Origin: CAVPEW01 sp963703565
GTDB lineage: Bacteria > Actinomycetota > Acidimicrobiia > Acidimicrobiales > VFJN01
Direction: 5' to 3'
DNA: 64,000 nucleotides
Assembly: GCA_963703565.1 (NCBI GenBank)
Contig: CAVPEW010000030.1
Coordinates: forward strand, 1-64,000
Shown here: piece by piece, positions 1 to 8,318 of the stretch
Layout: every line of letters starts with the position of its first letter
Numbering within the stretch: the first letter of the stretch is position 1
The notes under the pieces: generated by a model
The model's input: only the letters and a program-made list of their open reading frames with translations
Database searches by the model: none
Told to the model about the DNA's origin: nothing
Made by a program: the position numbers and the translations under genes

Positions 1-233
1 CCCCCGCACCTGCGCGACGCCCATTACCGCGCGCGGCATCGCTCGGCCACGGCCAGGGCTACGAGTACCCTCACGACCATCCCGAGGGATGGGTGGCCCA
101 GCGGTACCTGCCCGATGAGCTGGGCGACCGCACCTACTACGAGCCATCCGCGAACGGCTACGAGCAGGAGATCCGCACCCTGATGGCAGCCCGGCGAACC
201 GGTTCCGACACCTCCGAGCGGACCGACCCATGA
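1..233 (+). CDS. rarA: Replication-associated recombination protein A (RarA/MgsA), C-terminal end only
   Basis: The frame ending in TGA at 231-233 encodes the conserved C-terminal segment of the RarA AAA+ ATPase, which acts at stalled replication forks: a GHGQGYEYPHDHPEGW stretch, then QRYLPDEL and YYEPS. The window begins inside the gene. The first 36 bases read HLRDAHYR, also typical of RarA, but in a different frame. Removing two bases from the CGCGCGCG run near 35-42 would join the two parts, so an indel there is likely. The stop overlaps the ATG of the next gene (ATGA), an arrangement common for rarA and its DUF948 neighbour in actinobacteria. Confidence 0.8.
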   Translation, partial: PAPARRPLPRAASLGHGQGYEYPHDHPEGWVAQRYLPDELGDRTYYEPSANGYEQEIRTLMAARRTGSDTSERTDP

Positions 234-570
234 GCGGGTCCGAGCTGGCCGCGGTCGTCGTCGCGGTGGCCAGCGTGGCCGGAGTCGCCCTGTTCGGGTG
301 GCGCTGGTCGCGGCTCGGTCCGCACGCTGCGAGCGGTGCGGGTCACCGTCGAGCTGTTCCACGAGGAGGCGATCGGCGCGGGCGAGCTGACGCCTACCGT
401 GGCGGCCGCCAACGGCCAGCTCACCGTCTCGACGGCGTGCTGGAGCGGGCAGAGTCGATCTCGGGCACCGTCGACGTCGGATCCCGGCTCGCCTACCGGG
501 CGCTGTCGACCCCGGTGATCAAGGCGATGGCCGCGGCCAGCGGCACCGGCGAGGCGGCCCGTGGGTTCCG
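230..570 (+). CDS. DUF948-like small membrane protein, frameshifted and possibly cut short
   Basis: An ATG overlapping the rarA stop opens a hydrophobic N-terminus (MSGSELAAVVVAVASVAGVA), probably a single membrane anchor. The family signature then appears piecewise: LRAVRVTVELFHEEAIG in one frame (about 325-380) and DGVLERAESISGTVDVGSRL plus ALSTPVIKAMAAASG in another (about 430-545). At least two indels are needed to join them. DUF948-like proteins of unknown function often follow rarA in actinobacteria. The 3' end runs straight into foreign ligA sequence near 570, so the natural stop codon is not visible. Gene identity is good; its intactness cannot be judged. Confidence 0.55.
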
Positions 571-1138
571 GCGCATCCATCTCGGCGATGGCCTCCTCGT
601 CGTCGTGAGCGACCTTGAGGCAGGCGTCGTGAAAGGCCTTCCACGAGCCGTAGCCGCGCGCCAGCGCCAGCGCCGTGGTCTCGCCGACATGGCGCATGCC
701 GAGCGCAAAGATAAAACGCTCCAGCGAAATCCGCCGCCGCTCCTCGATCGCCGCGAACAGATTGCGCACCGAGGTCTGGCCGTAGCCTTCGATCTCCTCC
801 AGCTTGAGCTTCGCGTTGCGCGCTTCGAGCGTGAAGATATCGGCCGGCTCCTTCACCCATCCCTGCTCGAAGAAAAATTCGATCTGCTTCTCGCCGAGGC
901 CCTCGATATCGAAGGCACGGCGCGAGGCGAACAGCTTCAGGTGCTCGATCTTCTGGTAGGGACAGGCGAACTCGCCGGTGCAGCGGGCGCGCGATCCCTC
1001 CTCGCCGGTTGCGGTTTCCTCGCGCACCACGTCGGTATGCAGCGGGCACGGGCATTTCTTCGGGAAGTGATAAGGTTTTGCCTCTTTCGGCCGCTTGTCG
1101 AGCACGACGTCGACCACTTGCGGAATGACGCCGGCGCG
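571..1138 (-). pseudogene. ligA: Internal fragment of NAD-dependent DNA ligase LigA, alphaproteobacterial type
   Basis: The minus strand encodes an uninterrupted internal piece of bacterial LigA, from VIPQVVDVVLDKRPKEAKPY through the four-cysteine zinc finger (CPCPLHT, then ARCTGEFACPYQ) into the helix-hairpin-helix region (KAFDIEGL-type, LEEIEGYGQTSVRNLF, ALGMRHVGETTALALARGYG), ending at AEMDA. There is no start, adenylation domain or BRCT domain. The wording closely resembles rhizobial LigA from memory rather than actinobacterial LigA. One 60-base line here (841-900) has 36 G+C, against 44 in a neighbouring line (1441-1500). It sits between unrelated genes and is most simply a chimeric join or a horizontally acquired scrap. 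Confidence 0.8.
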
Positions 1139-1669
1139 CGCCGAGGTGTCCCAGAACGGCAGGGCACCGAACACGTACTTCAGCGGCCGAGCCACTCGCC
1201 CGTCGATGTTGCCCACGATCAGGGGGACCTTGGCCTGCTCGGCCAGCGGCGCAGCAACCGTGGCCGTGTTGCCGATGATGCTGATCAGGCCGAAGACCTC
1301 GTCGGCTGCCTTGCGCACGCTGGCCTGGGTGGTGGCGGGGTTGCCGCTGCCGTCGTCGTACTCCTTGATCTCGATCATCCGCCCCTGGATCCCGCCGTCG
1401 GCGTTGACCTCCTCGGCGGCGGTCCGGAACAGCTCGTTGACGTCGCCGGTCTGACCGGCGATGGCGTAGGGGCCCGTCTTGGGGGTCAGGATGCCCAGGG
1501 TGATCGTGTCGTCGGTGACTCCCACCTCGCCCTTGTAGGCGCCGTCGGCCGAGTCTGCGGAGGCCGGCGCATCGGCCTTTGCGTCGTCGTCGTCGTCGCC
1601 GCAGCCGGCGGCGACGAGCCCGGCAACGGCCAGCACGGCGGTGACGCGCCGAAGGGTACGAAGCGACAT
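1139..1669 (-). pseudogene. Branched-chain-amino-acid-type ABC substrate-binding lipoprotein, 3'-truncated
   Basis: The start ATG at 1669 has a good ribosome site (AGGAG, rev. 1675-1680). Residues 1-23 form a lipoprotein signal with lipobox LVAAGC (Cys23), followed by an Asp-rich linker and a type-1 periplasmic-binding fold start (ITLGILTPKTGPYA, VRKAADEV, GNTATVAAPLAEQAKVPLI). Such LivK-like proteins capture small acids or aromatics outside the cell for LivFGHM transporters. After about 175 residues (ALPFWDTSA) the family sequence stops and, in the same frame, LigA sequence begins near 1138. Normal members have about 400 residues, so more than half is missing. The gene lies downstream of the Rieske/SDR genes and probably belonged to their operon. 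Confidence 0.75.
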
Positions 1670-1884
1670 CTGAGCTCCTGTGTGATCGCGGCGGTGGCCG
1701 GTCGGGTGCAGCACCCGCCCGGAGGCGACTCCGGGTGCCGGCGTCGGCTGACTGTGACGCAGGGCACGCAACTTCCACAACGCGCCGTTCCGTGGGCCGG
1801 AATCCAGCTCTGCATCGGGGGGGGACGGACCGGGCGTAGGTCCGCGAACCGCCCCGCGAGCGGGACGGTCGCGGGGCCCACGCC

Positions 1885-2646
1885 TCAAAGCATCGAGCTG
1901 CCGCCGTTGACGCTGATGACCTGGCCGGTCACGAACGACGCCTCGTCGGATGCGACGAACGCGACCATCGCAGCGACCTCTTCCATCGTCGCCGGACGCT
2001 TGGCCGGGATCGACTCGGTGATCTTGGCCAGCAGCGGCGCCATCGCCGGATCGTCGAGGTACGGCGCCACCTGCTCGGTCGCGACCATGCACGGAGCGAC
2101 GGTGTTCACGGTGATCCCATCGCCCACGAACTCGCGGGCCAGGCCTGTGGTCAGGCCATGCACCCCGCCCTTGGCGGCGTTGTAGATCGCGTGGTCGTAC
2201 AGGCCGTTGCGCACCGACTCCGCTCCCACGTTGACCACCCTCCCGTAGCCCCGCTCCCGCATGGCGGGCAGCACGGCCAGGGTGCAGTAGATGGTGGTCC
2301 ACAGGTTCCGGTCGATGGTGGTCCTCAGCGTCTCCTCGGTGTGGTCGAGGGTCGGCAGGATCACCCCTCCTCCGGCGTTGTTGACGAGGATGTCGATGCG
2401 GCCCCGGGCTTCGAGGGCGCCGGCAACCAGGGCCTCGGCTCCGGCCCGCTGCGAGAGGTCGCCTTCCACGACCACGACGGGCGCCCCCGCGGGATGAGCC
2501 AGCGTGGCGGCAGCCTCCTTGGCCTTGGCGCCGTCGACGTCGCCGAGAACGAGGGCAACCCCATCGGCGGCGAGGCGGCGGGCGATGGCGAGCCCGATGC
2601 CCTGAGCGGCCCCGGTGACCACGGCGGTTCTGTCTCGGAAGATCAT
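1885..2646 (-). CDS. Short-chain dehydrogenase, probable cis-dihydrodiol dehydrogenase
   Basis: A 253-residue classical SDR with the NAD(P)-binding TGAAQGIG motif near residues 11-18, NNAGG near 90, the catalytic Tyr-Lys pair (YNAAK) and the C-terminal GQVISVNGGSSML. It follows, 7 nt downstream, the beta subunit of a Rieske dioxygenase, the usual place of the enzyme that rearomatises the cis-dihydrodiol to a catechol using NAD+. The class is certain from sequence. The dihydrodiol role is inferred from context, and another alcohol substrate is possible. The 5' end is fixed by ATG at 2646; only vector-free intergenic sequence lies between its stop and the truncated binding protein gene. Confidence 0.8.
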   Translation of the reverse strand: MIFRDRTAVVTGAAQGIGLAIARRLAADGVALVLGDVDGAKAKEAAATLAHPAGAPVVVVEGDLSQRAGAEALVAGALEARGRIDILVNNAGGGVILPTLDHTEETLRTTIDRNLWTTIYCTLAVLPAMRERGYGRVVNVGAESVRNGLYDHAIYNAAKGGVHGLTTGLAREFVGDGITVNTVAPCMVATEQVAPYLDDPAMAPLLAKITESIPAKRPATMEEVAAMVAFVASDEASFVTGQVISVNGGSSML

Positions 2647-2653
2647 CGTCGCC

Positions 2654-3184
2654 TCACAGGATGATGCTGACCCGGCCGTGGGGGCGCAGGGCTTCGAGGG
2701 AAAGGATGGCCTTGCGGGTGCGGATCCGGAACCCGGCCGGTCCACCGCGCTCGAGGAGCATCTCGTACCGGCCCGGATACACGTCCACGTCGGACCCGCT
2801 GGAGCGGTAGACGACGAAGTTCGCCCTCGCCTCGACCGCACCGTCGCCCAGGTGCACGGCCCGCACGTTGGTCACCAGGCGTCGTGTGGTCGAGTGGGGC
2901 GACTCCGCCCACGCCGTCTTGGTCAGCAGCGACTCGATCCGCTGGGTGAGCAGGAAGCGGTCGTCCTGGATGAGGAACAGGTGCTGGAAGGGGTCGCCGT
3001 CGGGACAATCGGTCGACGGGATGAGGTACCGGCACTCGTCGGTGAACAGCTCCAGCCACTCCTCGAGGCGCCAGGCGTCGAGCAGCTCTGCATCGAGGTA
3101 GAGGAAGTCCTCGACCGCACCTCGCAGGGCGAGGCCCGAGGAGCCCACCGGCCCGAGCAGATCGTCTCGCTCGGCGAGGCTCAT
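2654..3184 (-). CDS. Aromatic-ring-hydroxylating dioxygenase, beta (small) subunit
   Basis: A 176-residue protein of the ring-hydroxylating dioxygenase beta family (SnoaL-like fold), recognised from the N-terminal EDFLYLDAELLDAWRLEEW segment, YLIPSTD, and the C-terminal Y-P-G-RYEMLLER and FRIRTRKAIL stretches. Beta subunits carry no metal and stabilise the alpha3beta3 hexamer. The ATG at 3184 overlaps the alpha-subunit stop (ATGA), so the two are translationally coupled. The dihydrodiol dehydrogenase gene follows 7 nt after its stop. Confidence 0.88.
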   Translation of the reverse strand: MSLAERDDLLGPVGSSGLALRGAVEDFLYLDAELLDAWRLEEWLELFTDECRYLIPSTDCPDGDPFQHLFLIQDDRFLLTQRIESLLTKTAWAESPHSTTRRLVTNVRAVHLGDGAVEARANFVVYRSSGSDVDVYPGRYEMLLERGGPAGFRIRTRKAILSLEALRPHGRVSIIL

Positions 3185-4530
3185 CGATCGCTCCTGACGG
3201 CCACCGGCACTGAGCGCACGCCTTCGCGCTCGGGGTCGTAGATGGCTCCCGCCTCGGGCTCGTGGGCGGTGCCGGTCATCAGCTCGTCCCAACGCCGCCA
3301 GAACACCCGCATCTGCAACTCGTCCATCCCGGCCGGGTGCTCCCGAACCATCCCCCGCGAGATGTCGCTCCAGGGCGCCACCTGGTAGGCCTCGAAGCCC
3401 TTCTGGCATCTCTGTAGCGCCTCGACGTCGTCGGGCGTGGCGAGGCCGGCCGGACCCCAGAACGTGAGGAAGTTGTCCAGGCGCATCGCCCGCAGCTCCT
3501 CGTCCTCGTCGTCGGGCACGATCTGCCACCCGGTGATGTCCATGTAGTCGGGCTCGTCGGGATAGAAGGTCCGCACGGTCGCGCCCATGACCAGGTCGAT
3601 GATCAACAGGTTGGGGAAGATCAACAGGTTGCGGCTGCCGAGCAGGCGGTTGGCCCAGGGCTCGCCGTAGCGCTCGACGAGGCGCTGGCGCCGGGCGAGG
3701 TGCTTGGCCTTGGCCGACTCGGAGGGGAACTCGCGCCCCAGCCCGAGCGACAGCCCGCCGCTGCCGTCGGCCCCGCCGACCACGGCATGGCCGTTGCCCA
3801 GATCGAGCCCCCCGCCGCCCACGCCGCCAGCCGCGAACCTGGACATGAGGTCTGCGCCGGAGGCCTTGACCATCTCCAGGTACCGCTGGTGGGTGGTGAG
3901 GGCGTGGTAGCCGTCGATGCTGTTCTCCACGAGCAGCTTCCAGTTGGCTCGCATCGAGTACAGGTGGGTTCCACCGAGGATCCGCATGCCGGTCTCGGAC
4001 TGGTCGGCGATCAGGTCGATGAAGTCGGTGGCCCCTGCCAGGTACGTGCGTAGGTCGGTGATCTCGTCGGTCCAGCTGAGGAAGACGAAGCCTCGGTAGG
4101 AATCGACCTTGGGCGGGCTCGGCAGGCACATGTTCTGGCGGTCGAAGTTGGGCCCGTAGGAGGCGTCGTCGGGCATCGCCACCAGCTCGCCACCGGTGTT
4201 GAAGCTCCACCCGTGGTAGAAGCACTTGAGGAACCGGCCGTGGCCTTCCGGGCGCAGCTCGACCGCCATCCCCCTGTGAGGACACGAGTTCACGAACACG
4301 CGCACGGCGCCGCTGGCGTCACGGGTGAAGATCACCGGGCGACCGCCGACCCGGCGGGTGCGGAAGTCGTGGGACTCGGGGATCTCGCTCTCGTGGCCCA
4401 CGTACAACCAGGAGCGGTCGAAGATGCGTCGCCGCTCCTCGGCGAGGACCTCGGGATCGACCATGCTCGAGCGGTGGACGCGGAAACGGGGCGTCTCGCG
4501 GTCATCGAGGACGTAGCTGTCACGAAGCAT
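3181..4530 (-). CDS. Rieske non-haem iron dioxygenase, alpha (large) subunit, system 1
   Basis: A 449-residue oxygenase component. The Rieske [2Fe-2S] ligands are Cys83-X-His85 (CPHRG) and Cys103-X2-His106 (CFYHGW). The mononuclear iron site is Asp206, His209 and His214 in DGYHALTTH. It would dihydroxylate an aromatic ring to a cis-dihydrodiol, with electrons from a ferredoxin and reductase that are not encoded in this window. Length and motif order match biphenyl/p-cumate/benzoate-type oxygenases, but the substrate cannot be told from sequence. A Gly-rich insert (AAGGVGGGGLDLGNG, about residues 233-247) is unusual. It is first in a run alpha-beta-SDR; the intact hydrolase gene lies upstream. 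Confidence 0.9.
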   Translation of the reverse strand: MLRDSYVLDDRETPRFRVHRSSMVDPEVLAEERRRIFDRSWLYVGHESEIPESHDFRTRRVGGRPVIFTRDASGAVRVFVNSCPHRGMAVELRPEGHGRFLKCFYHGWSFNTGGELVAMPDDASYGPNFDRQNMCLPSPPKVDSYRGFVFLSWTDEITDLRTYLAGATDFIDLIADQSETGMRILGGTHLYSMRANWKLLVENSIDGYHALTTHQRYLEMVKASGADLMSRFAAGGVGGGGLDLGNGHAVVGGADGSGGLSLGLGREFPSESAKAKHLARRQRLVERYGEPWANRLLGSRNLLIFPNLLIIDLVMGATVRTFYPDEPDYMDITGWQIVPDDEDEELRAMRLDNFLTFWGPAGLATPDDVEALQRCQKGFEAYQVAPWSDISRGMVREHPAGMDELQMRVFWRRWDELMTGTAHEPEAGAIYDPEREGVRSVPVAVRSDR

Positions 4531-4593
4531 CGGGTTTCGTCGTTCTGTTCGGGACCGTTACCGGTCGTGGGTACGGCGTCGGCGAAGGGACGG

Positions 4594-5454
4594 TCAGTCG
4601 AGGGTCAGGAAGTCGATGGTGAGCCGGTCGAACTCGGCTCGGTGCTCCAGCTGCGCCCAGTGCCCGCAGCGGGGGAACACGTGCAGGCGTGCGTCGCGCA
4701 TGCGCTTGAGGGCGAAGAAGGCGCCGTCGAGGGGAAGGACCCGGTCGTCGCGACCCCAGGTGAGCAGTGTGCGGTGCTCGATCCGGTCGATGAGGCGCCA
4801 CAGCTCGCTGTCGGCGGGGTCGCCCGCCATGAGGCCGCCCAGGGCCCGGATGGTCCCTCCCATGATCTCAGGATCGATCGAGGTGGCGTAGCGCTCGTCG
4901 ATGAGCTCCTCGGTGACGAGGGACTGGTCGAACAGCATGATCCGGATGAAGGCCTCGATCTTCTCCCGGCTCGGCCCCGGAGGCGCGTAGTAGCCGGCCA
5001 GGAGCTTGAGTCCCTCGGACGGGTCGGGCGAGAAGATGTTCAGGGCGCCACCGCCGGGCCCCATGAGCACGAGCCGGTCGGCGCGATCGGGGTGGTCGAG
5101 GGCGAACCGCAATGTGGTGCCCCCTCCCAGCGAGTTCCCCACGAAGTGGGCTCGCTCGATCCCAAGCTCGTCGAGCAGGTCCCGAACGGCACGGGCGCTG
5201 TAGGTCCAGAACGACTCGTCGAACTCCGGCTTGTCGGACCGGCCGTAGCCGGGTTGGTCGACGAGCAGGACGCGGAAGTGCTCCGCCAGGCCCGGCAGGT
5301 TCTGGTTGAAGTTGCTCCAGCTCGAGGCTCCGGGGCCACCCCCGTGCAGCATGACCAGCACGGGCCCCTCACCAGCTTCGTTGTAGTGGAGCTCGATGCT
5401 GCCAGCCTTGGAGCGCCTGGTGGTGGCCTCGAAGCTGAAGCGGTCCTCGGCCAT
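4594..5454 (-). CDS. Meta-cleavage product C-C bond hydrolase (HsaD/BphD/MhpC-like alpha/beta hydrolase)
   Basis: 286 residues of the alpha/beta-hydrolase fold: oxyanion region LHGGGPGASSW (37-47), nucleophile Ser108 in GNSLGGG, acid Asp237 in WGRDDRV and base His265 in CGHWAQ. HGGGPGAS and the C-terminal GHWAQ are typical of hydrolases that cleave the ring-opened 2-hydroxy-6-oxo dienoates made by extradiol dioxygenases. HsaD of actinobacterial steroid degradation is the closest family I recognise. It lies 63 nt upstream of the alpha subunit gene and in the same direction, so it probably belongs to the same transcript. A second, non-identical hydrolase occurs at 19160 and a broken third at 39922. 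Confidence 0.87.
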   Translation of the reverse strand: MAEDRFSFEATTRRSKAGSIELHYNEAGEGPVLVMLHGGGPGASSWSNFNQNLPGLAEHFRVLLVDQPGYGRSDKPEFDESFWTYSARAVRDLLDELGIERAHFVGNSLGGGTTLRFALDHPDRADRLVLMGPGGGALNIFSPDPSEGLKLLAGYYAPPGPSREKIEAFIRIMLFDQSLVTEELIDERYATSIDPEIMGGTIRALGGLMAGDPADSELWRLIDRIEHRTLLTWGRDDRVLPLDGAFFALKRMRDARLHVFPRCGHWAQLEHRAEFDRLTIDFLTLD

Positions 5455-5578
5455 CCTGATCCCCCGTCGTCGCCAGCCAGAGTCCAGGCCAACCTAGGAA
5501 CCGGTACCGTCGCCGGCCAGTGCCGTTCAGCATCGCTGAACGACATCGCGCCCGGAGACCTCGTTCGCGCGCCGGGGA

Positions 5579-6370
5579 TCAGGACCGGGGCGTGAAGCCC
5601 AGGCGCCTGCTGATCTCGGCGGCAGCACCCTGCAGCCGAGCGGACAGCTCGACCCGGCGGGCGTCGCTCATGCGCTCGCGCGAACCGGCCAGGCTCACCG
5701 CTGCCACGACCCGGTGCGACCGATCCCGTACCGGGGCCGCGACGCACACCAGCCCCTTGGCGCGCTCCTCATCGTCGAGGGCGAGGTTGGTCCGGCGGAT
5801 CTCGTCGACCTCGCGCAGGAGCGCGTCGGCGGAGTTCAGGCTGCGAGGCGTGTAGAGGGGCAGACCTCGCCCGGCCAGCGCCAGCAGGTCATGGCGCGAC
5901 TTCCACGCCAGCATGGCCTTGCCGACGGCGGTCGCCACAGCCGGGTTGCGACGGCCCACCATCGACGGCACCGACACCGAGTCCGACGACTCGACCTTTT
6001 CGACGTAGATCACGTCGTCACCCTCCAGCACCGCGAGGTGTGACACCTCGCCGGTGATGCGGCTCAGGTCGTGCAACACCGGCGACGCCTTGCGGCGGAT
6101 CTCGCCTGGGTGCGCCGCACGGCTACCGAGCTCGAAGACTCGGATCCCCAGCCGGTACCGACCCGAGTCGAGCCGCTCTAGGTATCCACCCGAGACCAGC
6201 AAGGCCACGAGGCGGTGGACCGTCGACTTCGGCAGGCCGACCCGACGCGCCATCTCGGTGACGCCTACGGCGTGATCGTGGTCCCCGAAGCAGTCGAGCA
6301 GGGACAGCGCCTTGCCGACGCTGGTGTCGGTGGCGATCGCGTCGGGGTCGTCTCGTACCGCGCTGGACAT
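5579..6370 (-). CDS. IclR-family transcriptional regulator
   Basis: 263 residues with an N-terminal winged helix (VGKALSLLDCFGDH, MARRVGLPKSTVHRLVALLVSGGYLER) and a C-terminal IclR effector domain (LHDLSRITGEVSHLAVLEGDDVIYVEKVES, ATAVGKAMLAW, GLVCVAAPVRD). IclR regulators often control aromatic-acid catabolism and bind pathway intermediates. It sits between the hydrolase gene (5454) and the alcohol dehydrogenase (6440), all on the minus strand, and is the only pathway regulator in the 1.9-24 kb catabolic region. I infer that it controls one or both Rieske operons. A 124-nt gap separates it from the hydrolase gene, enough for a promoter. Confidence 0.88.
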   Translation of the reverse strand: MSSAVRDDPDAIATDTSVGKALSLLDCFGDHDHAVGVTEMARRVGLPKSTVHRLVALLVSGGYLERLDSGRYRLGIRVFELGSRAAHPGEIRRKASPVLHDLSRITGEVSHLAVLEGDDVIYVEKVESSDSVSVPSMVGRRNPAVATAVGKAMLAWKSRHDLLALAGRGLPLYTPRSLNSADALLREVDEIRRTNLALDDEERAKGLVCVAAPVRDRSHRVVAAVSLAGSRERMSDARRVELSARLQGAAAEISRRLGFTPRS

Positions 6371-6439
6371 CTCTCCCCCCGGGCCAGCGCATGCAGCGCG
6401 TACCCGCGGGGATGATAGCCGATGTCGTCGCAGGTTCTC

Positions 6440-7543
6440 TCAGCGTGGCACGACGGTGATGTGTATGGCTCCGGAGTCGCCTTCGCCGCCCAACGTGCGC
6501 AGCGCCAGATCGACCTCGTCGAGCCCGTAGGTGTGGGTGCAGAGCAGGTCGAGGGGCAGGGTGCCGGACTCGATGACGCCGATCGCCCGCCGCACAGAGG
6601 TGTAGTCGTGCCCGTACACGCCCTTGAGGGTGAGCTCTCCGAACATCAGCTTGTCGGGCAGGAAGCCCTCGGCGGGCTTGAACTCCCGGGCCCCGGCGAC
6701 CACGACGGTGGCGCCTATCCCAGCGGAGTCGACGGCACTGGCAAGCGCCCCGGGCGCACCCGCGGTCACGTCGAGCACCACGTGGGCGCCCTCGCCCCCG
6801 GTCAGTGCGGCCACCTGCTCGCCCAGGGGGGCCTCGGTCACGTCGACGGTGTGGTCGGCGCCGAGACGCCGGGCGACGTCGAAGCGAACGCCGTCGGACG
6901 GCGTGCCGGCGACGATCACCGTGCCGGCACCCGCCAGCTTGGCTCCGATTACGCACCCCAGTCCGTGTTGGCCGGGACCCAGGATCACGACCGTGTCCCC
7001 GATCCGGCAACCGCCGTCGCGCTCGACCCAGCGGATGCCGTTGGATATCGGTATGAACAGGGGGGCCTGGTCGGTCGGGACCGCCGATGACATCTTGTGC
7101 ACGACCGAGCGGGGGTGGACGTAGACGTACTCGCCGAAACCGCCCCAGATCCCGGGCGAGCGCTCGATCGGCGTCAGGCCGTACCGCAGACCCTCGGCTG
7201 TGTGCATGGGATCGCACATGTGGTATCGGCCGGTACGGCACAGCCGGCAGTGGTTGCAGGGGATGGACTCCTCGACCACGACGCGGTCGCCGACCTGAAC
7301 ACCCCAGCGCCCGGACGCGACGCCGCCGATCTCGACGACCTCGCCCACGACCTCGTGGCCCAGGATGAGCGGGGGCAGCTCCATGGGCCAGTTGCCCACG
7401 TACGGAGCCCAGTCGCTGCCGCAGATGCCCGTGCCGTGGACGCGAACGAGAGCGTCGTCCTCCCCGATGCGAGGCAGGGCGAAGTCCTGCACCTCGATGC
7501 GCCTGGGAGCCATGAGGACCGCTGAGCTTGTGGTGTCGGACAA
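6440..7543 (-). CDS. Zinc-dependent medium-chain alcohol dehydrogenase
   Basis: 367 residues of the MDR superfamily. Catalytic zinc ligands are visible as Cys41 (GICGSD) and the His63-Glu64 pair (GHE); the structural zinc site is Cys96, Cys99, Cys102, Cys110 in CNHCRLCRTGRYHMC. The Rossmann motif reads VVILGPGQHGLG, a variant of GxGxxG. Substrates are secondary alcohols or polyols in this group; here it may oxidise an alcohol side chain of the aromatic compound taken up by the adjacent Liv transporter. That role is inference from position, 46 nt upstream of livF's stop side and in the same direction. Confidence 0.82.
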   Translation of the reverse strand: MSDTTSSAVLMAPRRIEVQDFALPRIGEDDALVRVHGTGICGSDWAPYVGNWPMELPPLILGHEVVGEVVEIGGVASGRWGVQVGDRVVVEESIPCNHCRLCRTGRYHMCDPMHTAEGLRYGLTPIERSPGIWGGFGEYVYVHPRSVVHKMSSAVPTDQAPLFIPISNGIRWVERDGGCRIGDTVVILGPGQHGLGCVIGAKLAGAGTVIVAGTPSDGVRFDVARRLGADHTVDVTEAPLGEQVAALTGGEGAHVVLDVTAGAPGALASAVDSAGIGATVVVAGAREFKPAEGFLPDKLMFGELTLKGVYGHDYTSVRRAIGVIESGTLPLDLLCTHTYGLDEVDLALRTLGGEGDSGAIHITVVPR

Positions 7544-7589
7544 GGTGTCTCCTGAGTTCTGGAAGGTCGTCGGCGCTGGTGGGAGGGGC

Positions 7590-8318
7590 TCAGGGCGCGG
7601 ATACGCCCACGCCCAGGTAGCGGTGCATGAGGTCCTCGTCGGCGCGGATCTGCTCGGGCGGGCCGTCGGCGACGATTCTCCCCTTGCTCATCAAGTACAC
7701 GTGATCGGCCACGCCCAGGCCGAGGCCGAGGTTCTGCTCGACGACCAGGACCGTGCCCCCGTCGTCGCGGATCTCGCCGATGATGACCCCGATCTGGTCG
7801 ACGATGGAGGGGGCGAGGCCTTCGGAGGGCTCGTCCATGAGCACCACGCTGGGGCCCGTGACCATGGCGCGGGCGATGGCGAGCATCTGCTGCTCGCCCC
7901 CGCTGAGCAGAGTCGCGCCGATCCGCCGGCGGGCGGCCAGCGCAGGGAAGCGCTCGTAGGCGTCGGCCACCGACCAGGCGGTGGGCCCACCCCGACCCAC
8001 CGAACGGGCCACGGTCAGGTGCTCGTGGACCGAGAGGCCCGCGAACAGGCGGCGGCCCTGGGCGACCAGGGCCATCCCGGCCCGGGCCCGCCGATGCGCC
8101 GGGGTGGAGGTCACGTCCGCCCCGCCGAGGCGGATCTGGCCCGCGGCGACGGGCAGCAGGCCCGCCGTCGCGTGCACGGTGGTCGTCTTGCCCACACCGT
8201 TGCGCCCCATCAGGGCCACCACCTGGCCGGCATGGACAGCGAAGTCGGCACCGTGCACGACCGTGCTGCGGCCGTGGCGCACGACGATGCCCGACACCTC
8301 CAGCACGGGTTCGCTCAC
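7590..8318 (-). CDS. livF: Branched-chain-type ABC transporter ATP-binding protein LivF
   Basis: 242 residues, Walker A GRNGVGKTT near 37-45, signature LSGGEQQ, Walker B VVLMDEP and the LivF-typical SEGLAPSIVDQI. It powers import together with LivG through the LivHM channel. The GTG start at 8318 overlaps the livG stop (GTGA), so it is translationally coupled. The set LivK-H-M-G-F following Rieske genes suggests uptake of an aromatic acid or similar pathway substrate rather than amino acids. Confidence 0.88.
   Translation of the reverse strand: MSEPVLEVSGIVVRHGRSTVVHGADFAVHAGQVVALMGRNGVGKTTTVHATAGLLPVAAGQIRLGGADVTSTPAHRRARAGMALVAQGRRLFAGLSVHEHLTVARSVGRGGPTAWSVADAYERFPALAARRRIGATLLSGGEQQMLAIARAMVTGPSVVLMDEPSEGLAPSIVDQIGVIIGEIRDDGGTVLVVEQNLGLGLGVADHVYLMSKGRIVADGPPEQIRADEDLMHRYLGVGVSAP

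Noticed and set aside
158..2302. A genuine lipoprotein-LigA fusion protein
   Set aside because: Both parts are incomplete, the ligase has no catalytic domain, and its composition and family differ from the surroundings. The open frame across the junction is most simply chance.
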